A stretch of DNA of 58,018 nt. Origin: SZUA-152 sp964401355. GTDB taxonomy: Bacteria; Pseudomonadota; Gammaproteobacteria; SZUA-152. Position 1 is the stretch's first letter. Every line of letters starts with the position of its first letter. The notes beneath the pieces are model-generated. The model was not told where the DNA came from. It ran no database searches and was given only the letters and a program-made list of their open reading frames with translations. The stretch is taken from the NCBI GenBank assembly GCA_964401355.1, contig CAYNYJ010000009.1, positions 1-58,018 on the forward strand, read 5' to 3'. A program made the position numbers and the translations under genes. This document shows, in pieces, positions 17,144 to 26,111 of the stretch.

Positions 17144-20027
17144 TACTCACCTGCTCACTTCTTTCATTTTTGGCGTAACGCCCCGGGCTCAATTTTGTTA
17201 ATGCAAAAAAACTTTTCCTGACCCATTCGTCATAAATACCTTCCCGTGCCCGCAAAGTATTGACGACATGCACCTCAATCGCCTTTTCTTCAAATGGATA
17301 GGCCTGTTCTTCCAGCAAAATATCATACTGCTCTAATTCATCTACAGACAAACCCTTGGGGCGTTCCGAATCAAACAGTCCCTGCCCGAAATCATTGTAG
17401 ATTTCAGCAATGTGGAAAGTCGATGCGGTAGTCACCGCTTCAACACCGTAATTTGCCGCAGCAGTAAAAGCCTTAATGCTTTCCTGCATTAACTGTTTTT
17501 TCTTTTTAAGATTTTCTTTCAACGGCTGCACCAGATGAACTTTGCGATATCTCACGTACATAGGTTCGGCCAGCTCCAGTTCTGCGTTAGCCGCTAGGTA
17601 ACGGCTGCGGTCTGTGTCAGTCCCAGCCTTATTGGCTTCAATCAGCTTGCCCAGCCAGTAATGGCGCGACTGAAGCTGGCCCTTTTTCTGGTATATTGTG
17701 GCCAGGCGATGTCGGGCTTCAATAGCCTCATCAAAGGCTCCAGGAAAAGTGATAATATACCTTTTATACACCTCAATGGCTTTATCCCGCTGCTTTCCTT
17801 TTTCATAAAACTCTGCCACTTGCCACAACAACAGGCGTTTTTTATTGCTATCGGTTTCACTGCGATACAGCACCTCATAGGCACCTGCAGCCCGTTGCCA
17901 ATCACCACTTTTTTCATAGGCCAGTGCCAGCTTTGAGTCGGCATCCGCACGCAATTTATGGCCTGGAAAATTCTGCACAAATGCTTTTAACACGGGAATT
18001 ACCATGGCCCACTCCTGACTGGCGTAGAGCGAGGCAGCAGCATCGTAATCTGCATTGGAACGGATCGAAGCTTTAGGCGTTAGTTGACCCACTCGTAAAA
18101 AATGCCGTGCAGCATCCCGCTGCCTACCAGCAGCCCGGGCACTCTCACCTTGTTTATAAATCGCGGCAGCCAGTAATTCTTCATGGTCACGACGATCTTT
18201 GTCATCCACTGCAGCAAGTTGCAGGCGCTTGATCGTCGCCACTTCTGCCTGCGGGTACAGGCCCCGTTTGAACTCTCCCTGCGCGACAATCGCCCAGTTG
18301 ATACGTAACAGTTCCCGCGATGCCTCTGGCCGATGTCCAATGACGTGGTGTGCCGTCGCCACTGCGTTGCGATAATCGTTCAACACCAACAATTCCTCAG
18401 CCGCTTTGGACATCACCTTGACGGCGCGTTTGTCATGAGGAAAGTGGCTGACAAAACGTTTGCCACTGGCAATGGAAATTTTATACTGACGATCAGTAAT
18501 CTTGCCCTGCAGCTGCTGACGATGCGCAAGCAATGCGGCATAACCGGCCTCTGCACTTTGCGCAAAGCGAGGATAACGATAAGCGGTGATTTCAAATTCC
18601 TCCGCCGCAGCCTGCACCTCACCGCTATCCAGCAGACTCTCAGCCAGCAACATGTTTTTTTCCGGCGTTTGTTGATCATCAGGAAATGACCGCACATAAC
18701 TTCGATACCAGTGGGCGGCAATACGGTAATCTGCTAGCTGCTTGGTCTGCTGCGCCTGAGCATGATAATAACGCGTCAAATCGTCCAGATTACTTTTTAA
18801 CTGTGGCCGTAATTGCGCGAACAGTTGTGGATCATGTTTTTGCCAGAATGCGGCACCCACCCCGTAAGCCATCACCAGATTTGCCTTGGCCTCCAATAAC
18901 GCATCTTTGCGGCCCGTTTGTTTGTAAATCTCAATTACCCGTACCGTAAACAAGGGTGCATAGCGGTGCTGTGGATAACGTTCCACAAAACTCATAAGGG
19001 TCTCTGACGCATCAATATTGCGATCCTGTGTCAAATAAAGACTAGCCAAACGCTCATAGATTTGGAACTCATAATTTCTGGCACCATGAACCGAAAAAAA
19101 TTCCGCAACGCTCTCTTTACCCTTGAGATAAGAAAATGAAAGGCTGACGATACGCAGGGTATCTTCTAGAAATTCCTGTTCGCTGCGCGAAAAATCTGCA
19201 AGGGCACGCCCTCCCGCAAAGCTGCGATCTAACACAGAAAAATAAGATTTCAACGCGCGTTTCGTCGCCCCCTGCTTAAACACCGACCAACCATGTTTGA
19301 ACATTGCGCGTTCATAAAATGGACCGATCTCGGAATAGGAAAGAACACTGCCATAGGCCTTTTCAGCGGCTTCGAAATCACGGAAGGTAAACAGAATTTC
19401 ACCGCGCCGGAATTGAATTTCATCAAGATTGGGTTGGTTTGGATAGGCCTTCACCAATCGAGTCAACACACTCAATGTTTTCACCAGGTCACCATTCAGT
19501 TCATGGGCACGGGCCAATTGATACATCACCTTGCCATTGCCCACATAGTCCGGATACAGCGTTAACAGGCGTTCATACTGGTGAATCGCACTACCCGTTA
19601 TTTCCTGTTCCAGCCTCTGTTCAGCGTCTTGCGCAAACTCTTGTTCAACACGCGCTGCGGCTTCGTTCTGTTGCTGGGCGGCATTAACATTCTTCTCTGT
19701 GGAATCATCTGTAAATTCCCCCGCCAGGATTGCCTGCTTATCTTCCAGCGCCAAATCCGCCAGCCGCTGCAAGGCAATGGCCTTCAAGGCGTCGTTGTTG
19801 GTGCTTTTTGCCAACCGTTCATAGGTATTTTGCACATCACGACGTGATAACGGAGGCAGTGCTTGCGGCTCGATCTTTGCGGCACGCTCGGCCAATAACT
19901 GAATGGTGGGATCCTGTTCGATATGTTGCGAACTCACGCACGCGGTCAACATCAATAATAACAACCACAACAAACCCATCTGCAAAAATGCAGGGAAAGG
20001 AGATAAAGAATAGTGACCCGGCATCAC
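17130..20027 (-). CDS. Large TPR lipoprotein
   Basis: 965 residues. Lipoprotein signal with lipobox LTAC (Cys30). Most of the protein is tetratricopeptide-like helical pairs, for example YQLARAHELNGDLVKTLSVL, FRRGEILFTFRDFEAAEKAY and SKLALAYEKSGDWQRAAGAYEVLY. A charged, Gln/Glu-rich stretch lies at about 90-140. It is probably anchored to the inner leaflet of the outer membrane as a scaffold for other operon products. The start overlaps the stop of the preceding TPR gene (ATGA). Similar pairs of large TPR proteins occur in Glt/Nfs-type envelope machines of myxobacteria and in some gammaproteobacteria; I suggest this relation only tentatively. Confidence 0.85.
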   Translation of the reverse strand: MMPGHYSLSPFPAFLQMGLLWLLLLMLTACVSSQHIEQDPTIQLLAERAAKIEPQALPPLSRRDVQNTYERLAKSTNNDALKAIALQRLADLALEDKQAILAGEFTDDSTEKNVNAAQQQNEAAARVEQEFAQDAEQRLEQEITGSAIHQYERLLTLYPDYVGNGKVMYQLARAHELNGDLVKTLSVLTRLVKAYPNQPNLDEIQFRRGEILFTFRDFEAAEKAYGSVLSYSEIGPFYERAMFKHGWSVFKQGATKRALKSYFSVLDRSFAGGRALADFSRSEQEFLEDTLRIVSLSFSYLKGKESVAEFFSVHGARNYEFQIYERLASLYLTQDRNIDASETLMSFVERYPQHRYAPLFTVRVIEIYKQTGRKDALLEAKANLVMAYGVGAAFWQKHDPQLFAQLRPQLKSNLDDLTRYYHAQAQQTKQLADYRIAAHWYRSYVRSFPDDQQTPEKNMLLAESLLDSGEVQAAAEEFEITAYRYPRFAQSAEAGYAALLAHRQQLQGKITDRQYKISIASGKRFVSHFPHDKRAVKVMSKAAEELLVLNDYRNAVATAHHVIGHRPEASRELLRINWAIVAQGEFKRGLYPQAEVATIKRLQLAAVDDKDRRDHEELLAAAIYKQGESARAAGRQRDAARHFLRVGQLTPKASIRSNADYDAAASLYASQEWAMVIPVLKAFVQNFPGHKLRADADSKLALAYEKSGDWQRAAGAYEVLYRSETDSNKKRLLLWQVAEFYEKGKQRDKAIEVYKRYIITFPGAFDEAIEARHRLATIYQKKGQLQSRHYWLGKLIEANKAGTDTDRSRYLAANAELELAEPMYVRYRKVHLVQPLKENLKKKKQLMQESIKAFTAAANYGVEAVTTASTFHIAEIYNDFGQGLFDSERPKGLSVDELEQYDILLEEQAYPFEEKAIEVHVVNTLRAREGIYDEWVRKSFFALTKLSPGRYAKNERSEQVSNAIE

Positions 20028-21937
20028 TGCAACTCCCCGCCAGATTCACCGGCAGTGGTTGCCAAATCCTGCAACCGTGCAAGCGAAAAACGCGCCTGAT
20101 CAAGATAATCAATCAGGCTTGCCCGCAACGTGTCGAATTCAACATCCACCATCTGTTGTAACAAACGCTGTTGCTCGACAAAGGCCGCTTTCACATCTTT
20201 TCGCAAGGCCGTCACTCTCTGACGTTTGTCGTCAATACGCCGCGCATACTCGTCAAAATTGACCGGCGCAGAGGTCCGTGCACGCTGCAATGAATTTTGC
20301 TTCTGCAAAGTGTCATCCAGTTCAGCATCCAGGGATTTCAGGTTTTTTTGTACCTTCCTGAAACGAATCGCATAATTTGTTTCGACATCATAAGTCAGCA
20401 AACCCGTATAAAACCGATAGCGATCCCGATAACGGTCAAGGCGCCCCGTATGAGGCCCTTGTTGATTTGATAAGCGCCAAATACGTTGTTCTACCGTTAC
20501 CAGTCGCTCCAATAATTTTTTCTCTTTTTCGGTAACCAGCGCAAAGGCATCTTTGGCCTCCCCGATGCGCGCCAACTCATCGGTATAACCATCACGGCTG
20601 GTGCGAACGTCCAGCACTTGATCCAGGGTTTGTTCCGGGGTTAATTTATCGAGCTGTGATTCATAAGTGTCGCGGCGCAAAATCAGCATCGCATCAAACG
20701 CCGGAATTTCTTGTTGCCAGCGGCTGAGCTTGCCATCCAGAAAGTTCAAGTCACGCAGATTTTTGATGGCTTCGTGAAATTCATGACCCGCCATTACTCT
20801 CGGCAAATAACCTGCCTCAGGGGTATTGGGCAGCAATTCTGCCTCCCAAAGCCAACCCATTTCATTGCCGGATACTTGAGATAACAAATCTGTCCATAAA
20901 CGCCCAGCCTTAACGGCTTCCACACTGTTATTAAGCGCCGCCAGTTCTTGCTCAAAAATAATAATCGCATTTTTATAGGACTGTAGCGCCTGAGGATATG
21001 CACGCAGGCGCTCCAGCACATTACCCGAAGCCAATAACGCCTCAAATACTGCCAAATCAGTTTTGTCACGTGTCGATAGTTCAGCCCAGGGAATCAATGC
21101 CTGTTCATAACGTTGCAGTTCCACCTCTGCCCAACCCAGTCCCAGCAGCGCTTTATTGGAATAAGGCCCATGCAAGCGAACCCGTCGAAAGAAGCCCTTG
21201 GCAAAAATCGGTGCGGCTTTCAATACCGAAAAACCCAAAACAAGATTCGCCTTATCTCTCAAGGCTTTTTGATCGCTGGCATTGGATTCGAGTATTGCGA
21301 CCCTGCGCAACAAATCTGTTCCTTGTTGTTCATGACCCGCGCGAATCAGGGCCACTCCCAGATTAAAGCGCGCATAATTCGCTTGTTGTTGCCCCTCATT
21401 TCTGCTGCTTTCCACCAAGCCCTGCAATGCTGTCATCGCTTCCGGGTATTTTTTTTGCGCCATCAGAAGATTGGCTTTCAGGGTGTGGAACTCCTCCAGC
21501 AACGACTCAGACAGGGCATCACCAACATGACCCAATGCTGCACTTGCTTCTACAAACAACTGTTTCTGGTAACGGATTTTTCCCAAATAAAACCATGCCC
21601 TGTCCCGCACTTCAGGCGCAGTTCCTGCGTCCAACAATATCTGAAAAATTTCTTCCGCCTCGGTATGCAGGCCATAGGAAAGATACAAACCACCCAGCAA
21701 CAATTGACCATCGGCCTGATGATGTTGCAGCCGATTTTGCTGCTGCGCGACCAACAGATTCACTGCGGCAGAAAAATAATTTTGTTGATAAAAATCAAAC
21801 AAGACAGCGCCGTAATGCAGGTCTTTCACGATGATGGGACGTTCAGTCAATGAGTCGACACTTGCCAAGCTCAAGGAGGATGGCACCAACATCAGCAGCG
21901 CCATTGAAAACCGAAATGAATATTGCCTAAACATCAT
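20024..21937 (-). CDS. Periplasmic TPR protein with C-terminal coiled coil
   Basis: 637 residues. A signal peptide (cleavage near SLA, 25) leads into TPR-like helices over about 40-330 (LYLSYGLHTEAEEIFQILLDAG, ARFNLGVALIRAGHEQQGTDLL, LLGLGWAEVELQRYEQAL). A long helical/coiled-coil region with many Leu, Arg, Gln and Lys follows at about 450-625. It is coupled to the next TPR gene by a 4-bp overlap and lies 35 bp after the coiled-coil protein gene. A structural or adaptor role in the periplasm is inferred; no catalytic motif is visible. Confidence 0.85.
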   Translation of the reverse strand: MMFRQYSFRFSMALLMLVPSSLSLASVDSLTERPIIVKDLHYGAVLFDFYQQNYFSAAVNLLVAQQQNRLQHHQADGQLLLGGLYLSYGLHTEAEEIFQILLDAGTAPEVRDRAWFYLGKIRYQKQLFVEASAALGHVGDALSESLLEEFHTLKANLLMAQKKYPEAMTALQGLVESSRNEGQQQANYARFNLGVALIRAGHEQQGTDLLRRVAILESNASDQKALRDKANLVLGFSVLKAAPIFAKGFFRRVRLHGPYSNKALLGLGWAEVELQRYEQALIPWAELSTRDKTDLAVFEALLASGNVLERLRAYPQALQSYKNAIIIFEQELAALNNSVEAVKAGRLWTDLLSQVSGNEMGWLWEAELLPNTPEAGYLPRVMAGHEFHEAIKNLRDLNFLDGKLSRWQQEIPAFDAMLILRRDTYESQLDKLTPEQTLDQVLDVRTSRDGYTDELARIGEAKDAFALVTEKEKKLLERLVTVEQRIWRLSNQQGPHTGRLDRYRDRYRFYTGLLTYDVETNYAIRFRKVQKNLKSLDAELDDTLQKQNSLQRARTSAPVNFDEYARRIDDKRQRVTALRKDVKAAFVEQQRLLQQMVDVEFDTLRASLIDYLDQARFSLARLQDLATTAGESGGELQ

Positions 21938-21972
21938 TTAACTCAAGCCGACTTAAGCCAAGCCCAGTCAAC

Positions 21973-22560
21973 CTACTCCCACTCTTTCACTACAAACTCT
22001 GGCTGTAATTTACGCGACACATCCAAAATTTTTAATTCCATAAACTTTGCCGCCGAACCCTTGTTAAATTTCAGGGTCGTGGCACGACGGTATTCCCGGT
22101 TATTGGGGCCAGGCCCGCGAAACGTTGCGATCAATTCATGTTCGCCGGACTTCACATTGCCCAGGTAAATACGCTGCACCCCACCCCGCTTCAGCGCCCC
22201 CAATTCACGCGCAGTATAAAGATGGTTGGCAACGACAGTATCGTCGATTTTTATCTGCACCGAATCCAGTCTGAAAAATTCGCCCACATCAATTGACAAA
22301 AATATTGCCAGCTGGGTACTGGATGGGAACAATAATTCTTCTTCGAGAATAAAAAGATCACGATTCAGCGCCTTGACTTCTTTTTTAAGTGCTTGCACTC
22401 GCGTATCCAGTGTGCGCCGATCAGTGGATTCGGCAGCCATCGACTTCTTTACCGAAACATCATCACTATTTGCCATCGGCTCTGCTGCCAAAATAGGCTG
22501 CACGAACAAAATGAGCATCAGTAATATTAACTGTTTAACTCTACCCGTCATTTCTCTCAT
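21973..22560 (-). CDS. Exported coiled-coil / beta-domain protein, unknown function
   Basis: 195 residues. Signal peptide (cleavage near ILA-AEP, 25), a coiled coil at about 48-78 (TRVQALKKEVKALNRDLFILEEELL), then a beta-rich domain. That domain contains LAIFLSIDVGEFFRLDSVQIKIDD, a VYLGNVKSGEHELIATF-like strand pair and GPGPNNREYRRA. The last part resembles an Ig-like/PEGA-type sandwich. I do not recognise a named family; homologues are sometimes annotated as AraC regulators, for which I see no helix-turn-helix. Its place between the DUF3570 gene and the TPR genes marks it as part of the same system. Confidence 0.75.
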   Translation of the reverse strand: MREMTGRVKQLILLMLILFVQPILAAEPMANSDDVSVKKSMAAESTDRRTLDTRVQALKKEVKALNRDLFILEEELLFPSSTQLAIFLSIDVGEFFRLDSVQIKIDDTVVANHLYTARELGALKRGGVQRIYLGNVKSGEHELIATFRGPGPNNREYRRATTLKFNKGSAAKFMELKILDVSRKLQPEFVVKEWE

Positions 22561-22634
22561 ATCGTGTACTGCGCCTTTAAATCGTTAACATTATGCGCGG
22601 AAGCCTACTTCCCACGTTTCACTAAGCACTTATT

Positions 22635-23816
22635 TTAATACCAGACTGATAAAATGAGACGAATCACATCTGTCTCAAAGCTGTAAAGAGGTTCCGTGCC
22701 TGGATCATAACCTTCAAGGCTATTGTTTCTAAAATTTTTGTAATCAAACTGAATGCGGTCATAAAAGATATTGGCACTACCCTTGTCGATAAAACCCCAA
22801 CCGTGTTTTGCAAATTGATAAGTAGCACCCAAGCCAATGGCCTGATCAGAAAATGTGCTTAATTCCTTGTCACGCGCGCGAAAAGTAAACTCACCGGCCT
22901 GATTAAATAAGTCGCTGTAAAAATCGGCCTGGGTCTGCGAATAAACGCGGTATCGCACTTCAAATATCCACTTGTCTTTATAGGGGTGCGTATAGCCTAT
23001 TTCTGCCATATTCGCATCAATCCCCCAAGTGTCGGTGAACCCGCGCAACTCACCTCTAATCGCGGCCCTGTAGGGCAAATAATACAAGGCTCGAATGGCA
23101 ACCGCATGACTGGTGCGGGTGTTCGGATACACCTCTCTTTCCGTCGCAGATGAAGTCGGAGTCACCAGGTAACGCACGGATCGATACGGATTGTTCAAAA
23201 AACCCTCATCAGTAATGGTTTCAAAACTTAAATCCATCAACAAATTTTTGCTCAACACTTGGGATAGACCCAGCTTATATTTTTGACGATTCGCTTCTTC
23301 TTCAAACGCAGGCGAACCTGTGGCTGTAATCGTGTCCCAAGCTTTTGCGTAGCCCAACGTTACCGTCGTTAGTTCACCAAACATCAACTGGCTAACGCCA
23401 AAGTTGACCGTTCTGGCATCAAAATCATTTTCCTCGCTCGTAGTATAAGACAAGCTCAGAGTGGTGTTGTCGTGCAGATAATCTACGCCAAGAGTTTTCT
23501 CAGTCCGCTCTTCGGTGTACTGACTCGCACTGGTTATCACATCAATGGTTGCCGAGGTAATGGTATCGACATAATAGTTTGCCCAAACCGAGATGTATTT
23601 CCCCATCGATTTTCTCGCCAACAGCGATGGGCCACTCACATCCAGTCCGCCACCCGCATACGAGTGATACATCACATCTGCCCGATCTTCTGGCAATACT
23701 GCTGCCATCAGTGGCACACAAACACCCAGCACACCGGCGGCTATTAGACCCCAGCGGAATTCACCGAATCGGGCGAAAAATTCAATACTTTCCGATTTAG
23801 TTACAACCACAACCAC
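22635..23816 (-). CDS. DUF3570 outer-membrane barrel protein
   Basis: About 393 residues. The frame is open to 23897, but a GTG at 23816 preceded by AAGGTGG (8-bp spacing) is the likely start; GTG at 23810 is the alternative. A signal segment (RWGLIAAGVLGVCVPLMAA) precedes a DUF3570-type sequence: EDRADVMYHSYAGGGLDVSGPSLLARKSMGKYIS is the hallmark, followed by alternating beta strands (KTLGVDYLHDNTTLSLSYTTSEEN) and a C-terminal aromatic LILSVWY typical of outer-membrane barrels. The start lies inside the DUF4266 gene, so translation is coupled. DUF3570 and DUF4266 proteins usually occur side by side, often also with a thioredoxin and ApbE. Confidence 0.88.
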   Translation of the reverse strand: MVVVVTKSESIEFFARFGEFRWGLIAAGVLGVCVPLMAAVLPEDRADVMYHSYAGGGLDVSGPSLLARKSMGKYISVWANYYVDTITSATIDVITSASQYTEERTEKTLGVDYLHDNTTLSLSYTTSEENDFDARTVNFGVSQLMFGELTTVTLGYAKAWDTITATGSPAFEEEANRQKYKLGLSQVLSKNLLMDLSFETITDEGFLNNPYRSVRYLVTPTSSATEREVYPNTRTSHAVAIRALYYLPYRAAIRGELRGFTDTWGIDANMAEIGYTHPYKDKWIFEVRYRVYSQTQADFYSDLFNQAGEFTFRARDKELSTFSDQAIGLGATYQFAKHGWGFIDKGSANIFYDRIQFDYKNFRNNSLEGYDPGTEPLYSFETDVIRLILSVWY

Positions 23817-24015
23817 CGCCCGTGCCACCTTCCGCACCCCTCGCACCTTCGCGTGCTTCGAACACATGATTAATGTAGGCACTGGCCACCGGGTCACGAT
23901 TGAAGCTCATAATCGGGTCGGCAAGATTAGCGCGCTCATACGGTTTGACCCACGGCTCAATAGCACAACCTATTAAGGCAAATAGGATAACCATACATGT
24001 GAGGTAATGTTTCAT
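23797..24015 (-). CDS. DUF4266 small lipoprotein with Cys-rich tail
   Basis: 72 residues. Lipobox LIGC (Cys17), then EPWVKPYERANLADPIMSF and FEAREGARGAEGGTGGGCGCN. The conserved middle and the glycine-rich CGCN ending are the signature of DUF4266. Two extra cysteines at the extreme C-terminus could bind metal, be modified, or be a redox substrate of the thioredoxin encoded 10 bp upstream. The reverse-strand GTG of DUF3570 overlaps its last codons. Function of the family is not established. Confidence 0.88.
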   Translation of the reverse strand: MKHYLTCMVILFALIGCAIEPWVKPYERANLADPIMSFNRDPVASAYINHVFEAREGARGAEGGTGGGCGCN

Positions 24016-24025
24016 GAGTGTCGCG

Positions 24026-24538
24026 TTATTCCCTGATCAATTCCTTGATTTGTTTAATATACTCTAGCTCGTAACCCGGCAGATAACCGCGATGCAAATA
24101 GCGCATTTTCCCATCTCTATCCACCATCACGGTGCTGGGCATCGCCACCACTTTATAAAGTTTAGTCACTACATTCTCGGTGTCGTACAAGATCGGAAAA
24201 CTCACCGGCACTTCCCGCAGCAACTCACGGGCCTTGGATGAATCCTCTTCAACGTTCACACCTAGCAGCACAAAACCCAGCTCAGCGTATTTTTTATACA
24301 TCTCTTCCAGCAGCGGCATTTCTTGTCGACACGGCGCACACCACGAGGCCCAAAAATTAATCATCACCACATCGCCACGCAGCTCACTGAGTTTCACATT
24401 CTCACCGCTGCGGGATTTCAGAGTGAAGTCGGGCGCCATGTCTTCGAGCGTTTCTGCCTGTGCAATCGACCCCAACAACATGCCCGACATCACCATGACA
24501 CCCACTTGCTTCACGACTTCTTTAATGATCAACATCAC
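24026..24538 (-). CDS. TlpA/ResA-like exported thioredoxin
   Basis: 170 residues. A signal peptide or anchor (about 1-28, GSIAQA-ET) precedes the AhpC-TSA/Redoxin-type fold APDFTLKSRSGENVKLSELRG with the active site WASWCAPCRQEMP, then VVAMPSTVMVDRDG with the cis-proline. CAPC is the usual motif for reductive TlpA/ResA proteins, which reduce disulfides in the periplasm such as CXXCH of apocytochromes or copper-binding sites. It lies 10 bp from both neighbours. A client in the same operon (DUF4266 tail) or the HzsA-like cytochrome is plausible. Confidence 0.92.
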   Translation of the reverse strand: MMLIIKEVVKQVGVMVMSGMLLGSIAQAETLEDMAPDFTLKSRSGENVKLSELRGDVVMINFWASWCAPCRQEMPLLEEMYKKYAELGFVLLGVNVEEDSSKARELLREVPVSFPILYDTENVVTKLYKVVAMPSTVMVDRDGKMRYLHRGYLPGYELEYIKQIKELIRE

Positions 24539-24548
24539 AACTACCTCG

Positions 24549-25247
24549 CTAGAAAAAAACGGTAACCCCCCCGCTCACTTCAAGGTTGTGGGCGGTTTTT
24601 GCATCGCCCAACAAATCAATATCAAAGATGTGATCCCTCACATCAATATGCGCCGCCAACCAGTCCGTCACCAGAAACCGGTATCCCACGCCAAAATTGA
24701 GGGTGAATCGATCATCACCCGCGAAGCTTGTATTACCCACCCCACCGATGGCGTATAACGCGGTATTAAACGCCCAGCCTTTTCCGATGAAGGCTTCACC
24801 CAGCAACAGGTTGTAACCCACAGAAAGATTGTAATAAGTTAATTTACGTTGATCGGCAGTTAACAATTGTGCGCCTCCGCTCAGGCGTTCATAACTGGTT
24901 TCCGTGGTATCTGATTTGGCATAGGCCGCTTCAAAAAAAATATTCTCGGTAACGTGGTACGCCGCCCGCACACCCACAACCAAATTCGTGCCAAAGTCCT
25001 CAACACTGAGCAGCCCCGTGTATATCCCAATCTCAAAATCTTCGGTGTCAATCTGGTCAATATCAATGGTGCGACGCGCTATGCCAGGCTGAATCACCGG
25101 TTGCTGACTCACGCTACTAATATCACCGGCAGCGCTTTCTATATCACCGGCAGCACTTTCTGCTGACCACACAAATCCCGATGCAAAAAACATCAACACT
25201 CCGGCCAGGATTGTTTTCAGAAAAAGAATGCGACACCTGCCTTCCAT
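24549..25247 (-). CDS. Outer-membrane beta-barrel protein (short)
   Basis: 232 residues. Signal peptide (cleavage near VWS-AES), a disordered segment with a duplicated ESAAGDI unit, then about eight beta strands: FEIGIYTGLLSVEDFGTNLVVGVRAAYHVTENIFFEAAYAK-type alternation, ending in LEVSGGVTVFF with the terminal Phe used by BAM. The organisation matches the outer membrane beta-barrel domain family that occurs in pairs in Myxococcus and some gammaproteobacteria. The start overlaps the end of the preceding barrel gene by 31 bp. Confidence 0.83.
   Translation of the reverse strand: MEGRCRILFLKTILAGVLMFFASGFVWSAESAAGDIESAAGDISSVSQQPVIQPGIARRTIDIDQIDTEDFEIGIYTGLLSVEDFGTNLVVGVRAAYHVTENIFFEAAYAKSDTTETSYERLSGGAQLLTADQRKLTYYNLSVGYNLLLGEAFIGKGWAFNTALYAIGGVGNTSFAGDDRFTLNFGVGYRFLVTDWLAAHIDVRDHIFDIDLLGDAKTAHNLEVSGGVTVFF
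25120..25161. repeat. 21-bp tandem duplication in a barrel gene
   Basis: Two adjacent 21-bp copies (25120-25140 and 25141-25161) with one mismatch encode ESAAGDI twice, directly after the signal peptide of the 232-residue barrel protein. In-frame slippage product. Confidence 0.95.
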
Positions 25248-25951
25248 TCCACAAATTCCTCGTTATCATCGTCACTGGAAAAACCCACATAATTTTTATA
25301 TTCGGCGCGTAAAATAAATCGCCGCGTCAGATAAACCTTCAATCCGAAACCCATATGCGCAATCAGATCCTTACTGTCCTGCGCCTGTATCAGCGTCACA
25401 TTGGGGCTGGTTTCAATTTGCCCCAGACCCAAGGTAAAAAAGGGCGAATAACGCCACTTGGGAAACGGTTGTGACATCACATTGATATTCACCAATTGAC
25501 TGCTTGAAAATTCACCGGTTACTTTTGATACTGATAATTCGGCGGACAGGTTAGCTGTCAGCGCATAGGCGGTGTAAATCGTCATCACCGGCGCACGATT
25601 AAACGTGCCACCCACCAAGCCCGCTTCCCAACGACGCTTACTAAAGTCGCCCAGACCCACCTCGGCAACCTGAGTCATCTCACCACTTGGTGTTAGGGTT
25701 TTCTCCATCTGCCTCCTGCTGACCCAACCCGTTGTACCCTTGAGGGTGCGCACTTTAAACCAATCCGTTTTACGTTTAATCACCTCAATAAATTCATCAC
25801 GATCAACCACGTGAAAAATGGGATAAGCTGCCCCCGGCCCGGTGTGCAATTCAATAAAGGGGGCGACCACCTTTACCTCAGGATAGAGCTCTTCGGCCAA
25901 CGCCGTAGGCGCACTCAGCAAAAGCATGACGACCCACAAGGCACGCATCAA
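25217..25951 (-). CDS. SH3b-domain outer-membrane beta-barrel protein
   Basis: 244 residues. Signal peptide (cleavage near ALA-EE, 19), then a bacterial SH3 domain at about 27-85 (FIELHTGPGAAYPIFHVVDRDEFIEVI...WFKVRTLKGTTGWVSRRQME). An eight-strand-like barrel follows, ending VEWKAGVAFFF (terminal Phe). SH3b domains bind peptidoglycan, so the protein may tie the outer membrane to the wall. It is the first gene of the nine-gene block; a CRP-type site and a TATAAA -10 lie 118-160 bp upstream. It pairs with the 232-residue barrel, with which it overlaps. Confidence 0.85.
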   Translation of the reverse strand: MMRALWVVMLLLSAPTALAEELYPEVKVVAPFIELHTGPGAAYPIFHVVDRDEFIEVIKRKTDWFKVRTLKGTTGWVSRRQMEKTLTPSGEMTQVAEVGLGDFSKRRWEAGLVGGTFNRAPVMTIYTAYALTANLSAELSVSKVTGEFSSSQLVNINVMSQPFPKWRYSPFFTLGLGQIETSPNVTLIQAQDSKDLIAHMGFGLKVYLTRRFILRAEYKNYVGFSSDDDNEEFVEWKAGVAFFF

Positions 25952-26068
25952 TTACGCCCCAAGGGTTCGCACACGAACAACGTGCCCTGTTTTGTTGTTA
26001 GCATTTTTAACACAGGTTCTCATCTATGAATCAGCGGCTAAACGCCAGATAAGTTTATCGTTATTTAT
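25952..26068 (-). other. Leader of the nine-gene envelope operon
   Basis: About 110 bp between the predicted transcription start (near 26062, minus strand) and the start codon at 25951. No ORF or clear riboswitch is visible. It could be a plain untranslated leader. Confidence 0.35.
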
Positions 26069-26111
26069 TTTATACACCGCGCCGAATTGCTAGCCTGTGA
26101 CAACCATCACA
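26069..26111 (-). promoter_or_regulatory. CRP-type operator and -10 element
   Basis: TGTGA (26096-26100), six bases, TCACA (26107-26111): both CRP half-sites are perfect. On the minus strand a TATAAA -10 lies at 26074-26069, so transcription should start near 26062. The operator centre (26103.5) then falls at about -41.5, the exact position of class II CRP-activated promoters. It is oriented toward the SH3/barrel gene. Flanking CTAGC/GCTAG extends the dyad. Vfr or another CRP/FNR relative could be the actual protein. Confidence 0.72.

Noticed and set aside
22635..23897. Long start for the DUF3570 protein at 23897
   Set aside because: The first 27 residues merely read through the DUF4266 gene in another frame and precede the signal peptide. 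The GTG at 23816 has the ribosome site.
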